64,000 nucleotides of DNA. It comes from Demequina flava (GTDB lineage: Bacteria > Actinomycetota > Actinomycetes > Actinomycetales > Demequinaceae). The position numbers were made by a program, and so were the translations under genes. Location of the stretch: contig NZ_BBRA01000001.1 in the NCBI RefSeq assembly GCF_000975035.1, positions 1,011,184-1,075,183 on the forward strand, in the 5' to 3' direction. The notes under the pieces are model-generated. The model did not search any database. It was not told the DNA's origin and saw nothing but the letters and a program-made list of their open reading frames with translations. The first letter of the stretch is position 1. Every line of letters begins with the position of its first letter. Positions 51,141 through 58,626 of this stretch are shown one piece after another.

Positions 51141-52568
51141 GTGACTTCTTGGAACCCCGCAGCCCTGACTGACTTCACGACCATTGAGCCCGCCGTGGCC
51201 CTGACGCCGCTGGATGGCCGTTACCGCGGCGCCGTGGCACCCCTGGTCAACCACCTCTCCGAGCCGGCGCTCAACCGCGCCCGCCTCCACGTTGAGGTTG
51301 AGTGGTTCATCCACCTGTGCGAGACCGGCGCAGTCCCCGGAGCCCGCGCCCTCACCGCAGACGAGACCGCACTCCTACGCGCCATTCCAGCCGACTTCGA
51401 CGGTGCCGGCATCGCCGAGCACGCCGAGATCGAGAAGGTCACCGTCCACGACGTCAAGGCCGTCGAGTACTTCATCAAGCGCCGCATCGAGGGCACCTCG
51501 CTCGAGCCGCTCAGCGAGCTCGTCCACTTCGCCTGCACGTCGGAAGACATCAACAACCTGTCCTACGCACTCATGGTGAAGGGCGCCGTCGAGCAGGTCT
51601 GGGCTCCCGCCGCTGCCTCCCTGGTGAGCGATATCGCGGACCTGGCCCGAGCATCGGCCGGTCAGCCCATGCTGTCGCGCACCCACGGCCAGACCGCGAC
51701 CCCCACCACGCTCGGCAAGGAGCTGGGAGTGCTCGCGCACCGCCTGAACCGCCAGCTCACCCGCGTGGCCAAGCAGGAGTACCTGGGCAAGATCAACGGC
51801 GCGACCGGCACGTACGGCGCCCACACCGCCGCAGTCCCCGGGACCGACTGGGTCGAAGTGTCGCGCACGTTCGTCGAGGGCCTGGGCCTCACCTGGAACC
51901 CGCTGACCACCCAAATCGAGAGCCACGACTGGCAGGCCGAGCTGTACGCGGACGTCGCGCGCTACGGCCGGATCCTGCACAACCTCGCGACGGACGTATG
52001 GACCTACATTTCGCTGGGCTACTTCGCGCAGGCAGCGGCGAAGGGTTCGATCGGCTCGTCTGCGATGCCGCACAAGATCAATCCCATCCGCTTCGAGAAT
52101 GCCGAGGCCAACCTCGAGATCTCCGCGGCGCTCTTCGACACGCTGGGCTCCACGCTCGTCACCAGCCGCCTGCAGCGCGACCTCACGGACTCCACGTCGC
52201 AGCGCAACATCGGCGTCGCATTCGGCCACTCGCTGCTCGCGATCGACAACGTCCGGCGCGGCCTGGGCACGCTCAGTGTTAATGGCGCGGCGCTGGACGC
52301 CGACCTCGACGCCTCGTGGGAGGTGCTCGCGGAACCCATCCAGTCCGCGATGCGCGCCGCCGCCGTCGCGGGTGTGCCCGGTATGGAGAACCCCTATGAG
52401 CGCCTCAAGGAGCTCACGCGCGGCCACGTGATCGATGCGGGCGCGATCCGCACCTTTGTCGACGGCCTCGAGCTGCCTGCGGAGACCAAGGAACGCCTGG
52501 CCGCACTCACGCCGGGCACCTATGTGGGCCTCGCGGAGCAACTTGTGGCGCGCTACCTCAGCGTCTAG
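51141..52568 (+). CDS. purB: Adenylosuccinate lyase
   Basis: 475 residues of the fumarase/aspartase superfamily. Marks: ALTPLDGRYRGAVAPL at the start, FACTSEDINNLSYAL near residue 133, SRTHGQTATPTTLGKEL near 175 (catalytic His), and the signature GSIGSSAMPHKINPIRFENAEAN (short core SSAMPHKINPIRFEN near 305, with the catalytic Ser loop). It carries out two steps of purine synthesis, in IMP and AMP formation. The GTG at 51141 starts the conserved part; the frame before it overlaps other genes. A dispersed motif copy lies within (51650-51659, ARASAG). A large hairpin follows the gene. Confidence 0.95.
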   Translation: MTSWNPAALTDFTTIEPAVALTPLDGRYRGAVAPLVNHLSEPALNRARLHVEVEWFIHLCETGAVPGARALTADETALLRAIPADFDGAGIAEHAEIEKVTVHDVKAVEYFIKRRIEGTSLEPLSELVHFACTSEDINNLSYALMVKGAVEQVWAPAAASLVSDIADLARASAGQPMLSRTHGQTATPTTLGKELGVLAHRLNRQLTRVAKQEYLGKINGATGTYGAHTAAVPGTDWVEVSRTFVEGLGLTWNPLTTQIESHDWQAELYADVARYGRILHNLATDVWTYISLGYFAQAAAKGSIGSSAMPHKINPIRFENAEANLEISAALFDTLGSTLVTSRLQRDLTDSTSQRNIGVAFGHSLLAIDNVRRGLGTLSVNGAALDADLDASWEVLAEPIQSAMRAAAVAGVPGMENPYERLKELTRGHVIDAGAIRTFVDGLELPAETKERLAALTPGTYVGLAEQLVARYLSV

Positions 52569-52577
52569 CGACTCCTG

Positions 52578-52626
52578 GCAGGTGCTGAGTGCTCATTTTC
52601 AGCGATTTTGGGCACTGAGCACCTGC
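52578..52626. terminator. Long hairpin between convergent purB and MOSC genes
   Basis: Arms GCAGGTGCTGAGTGC (52578-52592) and GCACTGAGCACCTGC (52612-52626) pair in 14 of 15 positions around a 19-base, T-rich loop. It lies 10 bp after the purB stop and 14 bp before the MOSC stop, so it can serve both directions. Confidence 0.75.
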
Positions 52627-52639
52627 TGAGACGCGCTAC

Positions 52640-53323
52640 TCACGCGGTGACGACGCCGTCGCCAACACTCACCACGCCGGGCCGGTCGATCCCTAAGTAG
52701 ACCGCCGCCTTCAGGTCGCGCGTTCCGCCCAGCGCCTTAAGCCACGCGGTGCGCCCGTCCACCCCGTCCTGCTCCTGGTCAATAGTCCGACACCGGGTGA
52801 CCCGCTTGATGGTGTGAAAGACGACGTCGCCGATGCGCACTTCGCCGTCCCAGGCCTCTTCCTCGAAGGGGCGCTCGGTCTCGACTACGAGGTTCACCCG
52901 GAGACGTCGGGGGTCGGCATCGACGCCTAACTCGCGAGCGCACCAGTCCAATGTGGCCGTGCCGATCACTGACACTGGGCTGTCGTCAAAGTGCGGCACG
53001 TCGCTCTCCTGCGCCACCCTCACGTCCGCGTCAAAGTCTGCGGTGAGTGCAGCATCGGCCCTGGTGTCCCCCGCAAACCACGTACCTGCCGGACCCGCGA
53101 TTTCGACTCCCCCGGCCGTGGTGTGGGCCGCGTACTCGAAGATGCGGTCGCGGCGCACAAACCTGCTCCCGTTCTTGCCGCACGCCAGGCGGTCATCCCC
53201 GTCGCGCACCGCCCACGCCCGGTCACCCACCAACCCGCGCGCGTCGATCTCGACGGACTCGAGCGACTCGCCGCCCATCGCTTTGACGGGGTAGCGGCGG
53301 ATGCTCACAACAGTGGTGGTCAT
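52640..53323 (-). CDS. MOSC-domain protein
   Basis: 227 residues: an N-terminal MOSC_N barrel part (VVSIRRYPVKAMGGESL and DARGLVGDRAWAVRD) and the MOSC domain (about 110-225) with RLRVNLVVE, GDVVFHTIKRVTRCRTIDQ (the Cys of the family near residue 183). MOSC domains handle molybdenum cofactor sulfur or reduce N-hydroxylated compounds. No partner reductase is adjacent. The ATG at 53323 (MTTTVVSI) is chosen over an upstream in-frame ATG. A dispersed motif copy is inside the gene (53051-53061) and another lies just upstream (53336-53346). Confidence 0.88.
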   Translation of the reverse strand: MTTTVVSIRRYPVKAMGGESLESVEIDARGLVGDRAWAVRDGDDRLACGKNGSRFVRRDRIFEYAAHTTAGGVEIAGPAGTWFAGDTRADAALTADFDADVRVAQESDVPHFDDSPVSVIGTATLDWCARELGVDADPRRLRVNLVVETERPFEEEAWDGEVRIGDVVFHTIKRVTRCRTIDQEQDGVDGRTAWLKALGGTRDLKAAVYLGIDRPGVVSVGDGVVTA

Positions 53324-53381
53324 GATTCGAGCGTAGGGCCGATGCTCGGGGCCAGTCACGTACTGCGCTTACAGTGTCGGG

Positions 53382-54161
53382 GTGAGCCAGACAGTCCTGC
53401 CTAGCCGGCGCCGCATGCGGGCCGAGGTCCTCATCGTGCTCGGGCTGTCGCTGGGGTACTACGCGATCAGCGCGCTGCTCACGCTCATTGAGCGCTATCT
53501 GGCCGAGCCCGTGATTGGCGATCAGGTCGCTCAGCTCAACCGTTCGCGCTCCGACATCGACGTGGTCGACATGGTGCAACAGCTCGTCTACCAGGCGTAT
53601 CTGTTGATGCCAGTTGCGCTCGCGCTCTACCTGTTGTCCGCGGGTGGGCGGCGTATCCGACCGCTGCTGGGCCTGACCGGCCCCGCGCGGGCGTGGTGGC
53701 GGGATGTGGCGATGGGCTTAGGGCTCGCGGCGTGCATCGGCCTGCCGGGCCTGGCCCTCTACGCCGTCTCGCGAGCGCTGGGCCAGACCGTCCGGATCGA
53801 CACCTCGGGCCTGCCGGATGCGTGGTGGTCCGCGACCATCTTGCTGTTGTCCGCGGCCGTCGCTGGCGTCCTCGAGGAGACCATCGTGGTCGGCTACCTC
53901 ATGACCCGGCTCAAGGATCTGGGATGGTCTGTGACCGCGGCGATCGTGGCATCGGCCCTGCTCCGCGGCGCCTATCACCTCTACCAAGGCTGGCCGATGG
54001 CGCTCGGCAATGTCGTGATGGGCCTGGTATTTGCGTGGTGGTTCCATCGCACCGGCCGCCTTGCGCCGCTCATCTTCGCTCACTGGACGCTCGATGCGGT
54101 CTCCTTCATCGGGCCAGAGGTCGTGCCTCAGGAGTGGCTCACCGAGCTGGGTATCGCATAA
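53382..54161 (+). CDS. CPBP-family intramembrane metalloprotease
   Basis: 259 residues with about seven membrane segments. The CPBP (Abi/CAAX protease) motif is seen as VAGVLEETIVVGYLMTRL (EE pair near residue 165), then RGAYHLYQGWPMALGN (conserved His near 195) and APLIFAHWTLDAVSF (second His near 230). It could cleave or process membrane peptides. The GTG start is used; no nearby ATG fits. It lies 30 bp before the large flippase-like gene on the same strand and probably shares its mRNA. Substrate unknown. Confidence 0.85.
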   Translation: MSQTVLPSRRRMRAEVLIVLGLSLGYYAISALLTLIERYLAEPVIGDQVAQLNRSRSDIDVVDMVQQLVYQAYLLMPVALALYLLSAGGRRIRPLLGLTGPARAWWRDVAMGLGLAACIGLPGLALYAVSRALGQTVRIDTSGLPDAWWSATILLLSAAVAGVLEETIVVGYLMTRLKDLGWSVTAAIVASALLRGAYHLYQGWPMALGNVVMGLVFAWWFHRTGRLAPLIFAHWTLDAVSFIGPEVVPQEWLTELGIA

Positions 54162-54190
54162 AGAAGGCCGCTTGCTCCTAGACTCTGGGC

Positions 54191-56680
54191 ATGGCCGGAT
54201 CTGAGCAGACGCAAGAGTCGCCTGCGCAGACGGAAGAGAGAGATCCGCTGCAGGGAGTCGCGGTCTTCGACGCGCCCGAGCAGCGCGTGCACCGCTTCAC
54301 GGACATGATCGCCTTCATCGTGACGGTGCTCGGAATCGTGCTGACGCTGCTCCTCGGCGCGTACGGCACCTCCACGACGGCAGGGTTCGCTGAAGACGTC
54401 GAGGGCATCGCCTCCGTCCTCCAGCGACTGCTCGTGGCGCCGGTCAACATTTTCTCCGGCATCGTCACCGTCGTGGTGCCCACCGCCATCATCATCGACC
54501 TTGGCGTGCGCCGCGAGCCACGCCGCATACTGGAAGTGCTGGGCGCGGGAATCCTCGCGTTCATCGTCACCGTGATCGCCGCCATCACGACCCTGCTGTG
54601 GGGCAGCGACGAGCTCATCGCGAGCCTGTCGATCCCGGGCGCCGAGGGCGAGATGGTCGTCCAGCTTCCCGCGTACCTCGCCGCGGTCGCCGCGATGCTC
54701 ACCGCCGCGGGACTGCGGACAACGCGTCGCGTGCTCGCGTGGTCGTGGCCGATGATCTGGATCTCCGCCGCGGTCGGCATCATCTCCGGCATCGTCACGG
54801 TGCCAGGGGCGATTACGGTCGTGCTGATTGGCCGTGCGACCGGGCTGGTGCTCCGGTACCTCTTGGGGTCTTCGGCAGACCGCGCGTACGGCGGGCCGCT
54901 TGTTGACGGTATTCGCCGCGCTGGGTTCGAGCCTAAGCGGATCGTGCGTTCGGACAAGGCCGAGGACTACGTGCTGGAAGAGGACGACGCCGTCGCCTCT
55001 GCGCTCGGCCGCACGCGCACGGGGCGCGTCTACGCCGTCACGACCGTCGAGGGCCACCAGCTCGTTGTGCTGGCACTCGACGGTGATCAGCACGCCGCCG
55101 GCTTCGCATCGAAGTTGTGGCAGACGATTCGCTTCCGCGGGCTCGACGCGCGCGCAGAGGTCAGCCTTCGCCAGACGGCCGAGTCAACAGCCCTGGTTTC
55201 GCACGCGGCCCGAACCGCCGGCGTCCGTACCGCCCGCGTGCTCGGCATGAGCCAAGCCCGCGACACCATGCTGATCGTCTACCAACGCCCTGCGGCTGTA
55301 CGGCCGCTGTCGGAGTTCACGGAGGACGAGGTCTCCGACGAGATGCTCGACGCGACGTGGGCCCAGCTCGCTCATGCTCACGCCTCGGGAATCTCGCACC
55401 GCAAGCTCAGCTCCGACACCATCCTCGTGGGCGACAACGACGGCATCGGCGCGCCCGTGATGTGGATCACGTCGTGGGACATGGGAGAGGTCGCCACGTC
55501 GACGTTGGCTCGCCGCATCGACAACGTGCAGCTCCTCGCGGCGCTGGCGACCATCGTGGGTGCCGAGCGCGCCGCCGCCTCCGCGTACCGCGCGTTGGGC
55601 GAAGAGGTCGTTGAGCAGGTCGCGCCGCTCATGCAGGCGATCGTGTTGCCGCGGGACACCCGGGCGGCGATGAAGAAGGACAAGGGCATGTTGTCCCGCC
55701 TTCGCGAGAGTTTGGTGACGCTCGTTCCCGATGCCGAGGTCGAACAGCAGGACATCGCGCGCTTTGGCTGGCGCACGATCTTCACGTTCGTTGCCGCCAT
55801 CATCGCGGTCACATTCATCATCACGCGGTTCAACACGCAGGACCTCATCGACGCCCTCCAGGGCGCCAACTGGTGGTGGGTCGGTGGCGCCGTGTTCTGG
55901 GGCATGCTCACCTTCATTGGCGCTGCCCTCGCGCTGATCGCGTTCTCGCCGGTAAAGCTGCCGCCGTGGCGCACCGTTGTCGCTCAGGTCGCTGCGGCGT
56001 ACATCGCCCTCGCTGTGCCCGCCGGCATTGGGCCAGCGGCGTTGAACCTGCGCCTGCTGACCAAGCGGAGGGTTCCCACGCCGCTCGCGGTGGCCACAGT
56101 GGCCCTGGTCCAGGTGTCCGCGGTGATTGTCACCGTGGTCGGCCTGTTCGTGCTGACACTCTTCACGGGTTCGCAGGGCACGCTGGCATCGCTGCCGTCG
56201 ACGTCCGTGCTGATTGCTGTCGGCGTGACGATGGCCGTGATCGTGGCATTCATGTTCGTCCCGAAGGTGCGACGCTGGGTCATCGCGAAGATCATGCCGC
56301 CGATTCGCCAGACCTGGCCGCGCCTTGTGCAGGTGCTTGGCCAGCCCACCCGCTTGCTCACAGGCCTGGCCGGCAACTTGATCCAGACCTTCGCCTACGT
56401 AGGCGCGTTCTACTGCACGCTCGAGGCGTTCGGCCAGAACCTCGCGATCATGGACGTCGCCGTCATCTACTTCCTGTCCAACGCTGTGGGCGCCGTGGTG
56501 CCGACGCCTGGCGGTATTGGTGCCATCGAGGCCGCACTCATCGGTGGTCTGACGTCCGCCGGTGTCCCGATCGCGGTGGCCACGCCCGTCGTGCTGATCT
56601 ACCGATTCATCACGTACTGGGCGCGCATCCCGCTGGGCTACGTCGCCATGAACTGGCTGCAGAAGAAGGGCGAGCTCTAG
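54191..56680 (+). CDS. Flippase-like (LPG synthase TM) protein with degenerate kinase domain
   Basis: 829 residues. Residues 30-225 hold about six membrane segments. Residues 240-500 resemble a protein-kinase-like/RIO fold: HASGISHRKLSSDTIL near residue 400 is in the place of HRDLKxxNIL but the catalytic Asp is Lys, and ITSWDMGEV near 428 takes the place of DFG and keeps the Asp. It is likely a pseudokinase. Residues 525-825 are the LPG_synthase_TM domain (PF03706) with about eight segments, AVPAGIGPAALNLRLL, VPTPGGIGAIEAALIGG and FITYWARIPLGY. Such domains flip or shift lipids or lipid-linked sugars. It follows the CPBP gene and ends at a hairpin repeat; its stop overlaps the end of the methyltransferase frame. 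Confidence 0.8.
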   Translation: MAGSEQTQESPAQTEERDPLQGVAVFDAPEQRVHRFTDMIAFIVTVLGIVLTLLLGAYGTSTTAGFAEDVEGIASVLQRLLVAPVNIFSGIVTVVVPTAIIIDLGVRREPRRILEVLGAGILAFIVTVIAAITTLLWGSDELIASLSIPGAEGEMVVQLPAYLAAVAAMLTAAGLRTTRRVLAWSWPMIWISAAVGIISGIVTVPGAITVVLIGRATGLVLRYLLGSSADRAYGGPLVDGIRRAGFEPKRIVRSDKAEDYVLEEDDAVASALGRTRTGRVYAVTTVEGHQLVVLALDGDQHAAGFASKLWQTIRFRGLDARAEVSLRQTAESTALVSHAARTAGVRTARVLGMSQARDTMLIVYQRPAAVRPLSEFTEDEVSDEMLDATWAQLAHAHASGISHRKLSSDTILVGDNDGIGAPVMWITSWDMGEVATSTLARRIDNVQLLAALATIVGAERAAASAYRALGEEVVEQVAPLMQAIVLPRDTRAAMKKDKGMLSRLRESLVTLVPDAEVEQQDIARFGWRTIFTFVAAIIAVTFIITRFNTQDLIDALQGANWWWVGGAVFWGMLTFIGAALALIAFSPVKLPPWRTVVAQVAAAYIALAVPAGIGPAALNLRLLTKRRVPTPLAVATVALVQVSAVIVTVVGLFVLTLFTGSQGTLASLPSTSVLIAVGVTMAVIVAFMFVPKVRRWVIAKIMPPIRQTWPRLVQVLGQPTRLLTGLAGNLIQTFAYVGAFYCTLEAFGQNLAIMDVAVIYFLSNAVGAVVPTPGGIGAIEAALIGGLTSAGVPIAVATPVVLIYRFITYWARIPLGYVAMNWLQKKGEL

Positions 56681-56746
56681 CCCCCTTTTCCCCTGGCCGT
56701 ACATACTCGGCGGGGTTGGGGCGGTTCAGTTGCCCTGGCCGTCAGT
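56677..56746 (+). repeat. Stop-codon-proximal hairpin repeat, copy 3
   Basis: Starts at the stop codon of the flippase-like gene and runs CTTTTCCCCTGGCCG, TACATACT, CGGCGGGGTTGGGG and later GCCCTGGCCGTC. In inverted orientation it matches 16618-16690 over about 55 bases. The hairpin CCCC-TG-GCCG...CGGC-GGGG is the same. It is read by the flippase-like gene as a 3' structure. Confidence 0.65.
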
Positions 56747-57267
56747 TTGCGTCGGGCCGATGCTGGCTCGCGACGACGTGGAACACATGCCAATGCTTGG
56801 GCCCGCTTGCGGACAAACCGTCCACGTCCTCTTCCTCCCCAGTCGAGAATGTCCAGCCCTGAGCACATGTCACGCACCTGCGCTTCGCTGTGGACGGTGA
56901 CGTCGTGACGTCCCGCCCACGAGTCACGCTCCCCAAACAAGTCGACGGCAAGGATGCCCCCTGGTAGGAGCGCGCCTGTCATCCGCGTCCACAGCGCCGC
57001 GAGCGCGTTGGCGGGCAACCACGGGAGCGTGTACGCGGAGTGGATCAGGTCTGCACGGGAAGCTCGAGCCGCTCCCGGAGATCCGCTACCTGCGTCGCGA
57101 CGCTGGCGGCTAGTTCCGGTGGGGTGCGCTCCCGCACCAATATCGAGAGCGGTGCGCCCCTCGCCGGGTCCGGCGTGTTCCACGACGGTGGCACACAAGT
57201 CGCGCGGCGACACGCGGCTCGCTTGCGACGCGTTGTAGTCCAACCAATGCCGGGTCGCCGCGTCCAT
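56742..57267 (-). pseudogene. Broken SAM-dependent methyltransferase
   Basis: Parts of a class I methyltransferase are visible but in different frames. MDAATRHWLDYN and TALDIGAGA (SAM loop, near 57135) are in one frame; about 57050-57135 reads better in another frame (TPPELAASVATQVADLRERL). DLIHSAYTLPWLPANALAALW and GGILAVDLFGERDSWAG return to the first frame. After a run of four C at 56837-56840 the family-like end (EEEDVDGLSASGPKHWHVFHVVAS) is found only one frame off. The SAM-binding part is also shorter than usual. Real decay is likely, although a sequencing error in the C run cannot be excluded. The end carries a motif copy (56754-56764). Confidence 0.65.
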
Positions 57268-57367
57268 GCGTTCAGCCTAGGCGCGCGCAGGGCCGATGCT
57301 CGGGGCGCCAACGCGGTCGATGACCACTAGGAGGGTGGTGGCGTCTGCCCTGTACCGCCCCGCAAGT

Positions 57368-57387
57368 GTGAGCGGGTTGTGAGCGGG
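57368..57387 (+). promoter_or_regulatory. Direct repeat, candidate SARP-binding site
   Basis: GTGAGCGGG occurs at 57368-57376 and 57379-57387, start to start 11 bp. SARP regulators bind direct repeats with 11-bp spacing near -35 regions. The site is 60 bp before the lipoprotein start at 57447, and a SARP gene (58627-61806) lies nearby. Binding is inferred. Confidence 0.4.
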
Positions 57388-57446
57388 CGATGGTCGACTG
57401 GAACCCGAGTGATCACGCAGCATCGAGAGCACGAACAGGAGCATCC

Positions 57447-57947
57447 ATGACACCTAAGAGATTCCTCACACCGGCAATGGCAGTGGCAGGAAGCGTCGTG
57501 GCGACCGCATCTTTAACCGCCTGCGGCTCCAACCCAATCAATAGTGCGATTGACGGAGCCGCCGATCAGTTGGCAGAGCAGGGGGCGGAGGAGATCGTCG
57601 AGGGCATGTCCGGAGGCGGGGTCGACATCGAGTTCGAGTCGCTCCCCGACGGTTTCCCGGATGAAGTTCCGCTCGTGTCCACATCCATTGTCTCGGGCGT
57701 CGCGATCCCCGGAGAGGACGGCGAGGAGGGCGGCTTCAGCGTCAACGTGTCCGATGACCGAGACCCAGAGACCGTCGCAGAAGCGGTGAGGAACGACTTC
57801 GCGGACTGGGAACAACTCAACTGGAACGACGCACTTCTGGGCGGCCAATACACCACGAGTGACTGGTCCGTCGTGGTCGCCATCCTCGAGGGCGACTCCG
57901 AAAGCGACAGCGTCGTGGGCTACACCGTAATCCCTGTCGCCGACTAG
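57447..57947 (+). CDS. Small lipoprotein, paralogue A
   Basis: 166 residues. A signal peptide with lipobox SLTACGS (Cys about 28) gives a lipid-anchored surface protein. The mature part has an Ala/Glu helix (INSAIDGAADQLAEQGAEEIVEG), then LPDGFPDEVPLVSTSIVSGVAI, and ends with alternating strands (YTTSDWSVVVAILE, VVGYTVIPV). The motif GFPxEVPLVS and the general plan recur in the next gene, so they are paralogues. I do not recognise a named family. The ATG at 57447 has CAGGAG seven bases before it. A 9-bp direct repeat lies upstream. Function unknown. Confidence 0.75.
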   Translation: MTPKRFLTPAMAVAGSVVATASLTACGSNPINSAIDGAADQLAEQGAEEIVEGMSGGGVDIEFESLPDGFPDEVPLVSTSIVSGVAIPGEDGEEGGFSVNVSDDRDPETVAEAVRNDFADWEQLNWNDALLGGQYTTSDWSVVVAILEGDSESDSVVGYTVIPVAD

Positions 57948-58023
57948 GCGAAGCGCGCCTGCCACGACCCAGCACGGTGCCCACCTCTCCTGGTCGGCAC
58001 GATCCCTAACAAGAAGGAGACCC

Positions 58024-58527
58024 ATGTTCAACAAACAAAAGCCTGCTCGCGTCGCAGTGCTCGCTGGTGCCATCACAGTCACGGTCGTGCTAGCTGGATG
58101 TTCGTCTGACGCCGAGGGCGACAGTGCCCCGGCGGGTACCACGACCCAAGCTACCGAGGCCGCGTCAGACACCGTGAACTCGACGTCGGCGGAACCCGTT
58201 GAAGAGGATTCCGATGCCACAGCCTCTGCCGATGTCCCAGAGGGCTTCCCCTCGGAAGTCCCGCTGGTGTCTGGCGACGTCATTGACAGCACCAAACTCG
58301 ACCGCGGCACCTACGTCCTTTACACGGTCACCGTTGCCGACGAGCGGGCCCCAGCGGACGTCCTCGCATCTCTACCCGCACAGTTCACAGGCTGGGGCCT
58401 GACCTTCGAGGACGACACCTCGTCGCAGTTCACGAGCAACGAGCTCGGATACAGCGTGACCGTCACGGCCACCGCACGGGATAGCGGGTCATCGGTGGAA
58501 TACGACGTGCCGGTTCCGAGTGAATAG
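58024..58527 (+). CDS. Small lipoprotein, paralogue B
   Basis: 167 residues. Lipobox VVLAGCSSD (Cys about 26), then a Thr/Ser/Glu-rich linker (27-70) and a folded part: VPEGFPSEVPLVSGDVIDS (compare LPDGFPDEVPLVSTSIVSG in the previous gene), TYVLYTVTVADERAPADV, and strands to the end. Both proteins probably have the same beta-rich fold outside the membrane. The ATG follows AGAAGGAGACCC, an excellent ribosome site. The gap to the first lipoprotein (76 bp) is not long, so they may be one operon. It is convergent with the SARP gene, 99 bp away; that gap has no clear terminator. Confidence 0.75.
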   Translation: MFNKQKPARVAVLAGAITVTVVLAGCSSDAEGDSAPAGTTTQATEAASDTVNSTSAEPVEEDSDATASADVPEGFPSEVPLVSGDVIDSTKLDRGTYVLYTVTVADERAPADVLASLPAQFTGWGLTFEDDTSSQFTSNELGYSVTVTATARDSGSSVEYDVPVPSE

Positions 58528-58626
58528 CCGACGAGTACCGAGGGTTCGCTATCCGGGCAACTCGGGCCCATGCCTTCGGGCAGCGTGAGAACCGCTGCTC
58601 GCTTCGCACCCACGTCGTTGGGGAGG

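Larger units (their letters stand above)
2308..57300. repeat. Dispersed motif GGGCCGATGCT (22 exact core copies)
   Basis: The 10-mer GGCCGATGCT was found 22 times by eye. Plus strand: 2871, 14728, 17940, 18824, 19657, 21136, 31308, 49242, 53337, 56755, 57291. Minus strand (left end of AGCATCGGCC): 2308, 16897, 22410, 25994, 27575, 28273, 31104, 33218, 40274, 51650, 53051. Fifteen have the extra leading G. About half continue NGGG, giving a consensus GGGCCGATGCTNGGGKC. Near copies lie at 8147, 8355, 14786, 28610, 47721 and 63551. Copies are in both orientations, between genes and in many coding frames. Confidence 0.85.

Noticed and set aside
51375-52541. Long open frame opposite purB on the minus strand
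   Set aside because: It is the mirror of a strong conserved gene in GC-rich DNA; no ribosome site and an Arg/Gly/Ala/Val composition typical of antisense frames.
55184-56704. 506-codon frame opposite the flippase-like gene
   Set aside because: Low-complexity His/Arg/Asp/Gly composition without domains; the plus-strand frame has clear membrane segments and motifs.
2308-57300. KOPS-, Chi- or codon-bias explanation of the GGGCCGATGCT motif
   Set aside because: Equal numbers in both orientations speak against KOPS or Chi, and copies between genes and in five frames speak against a favourite peptide.
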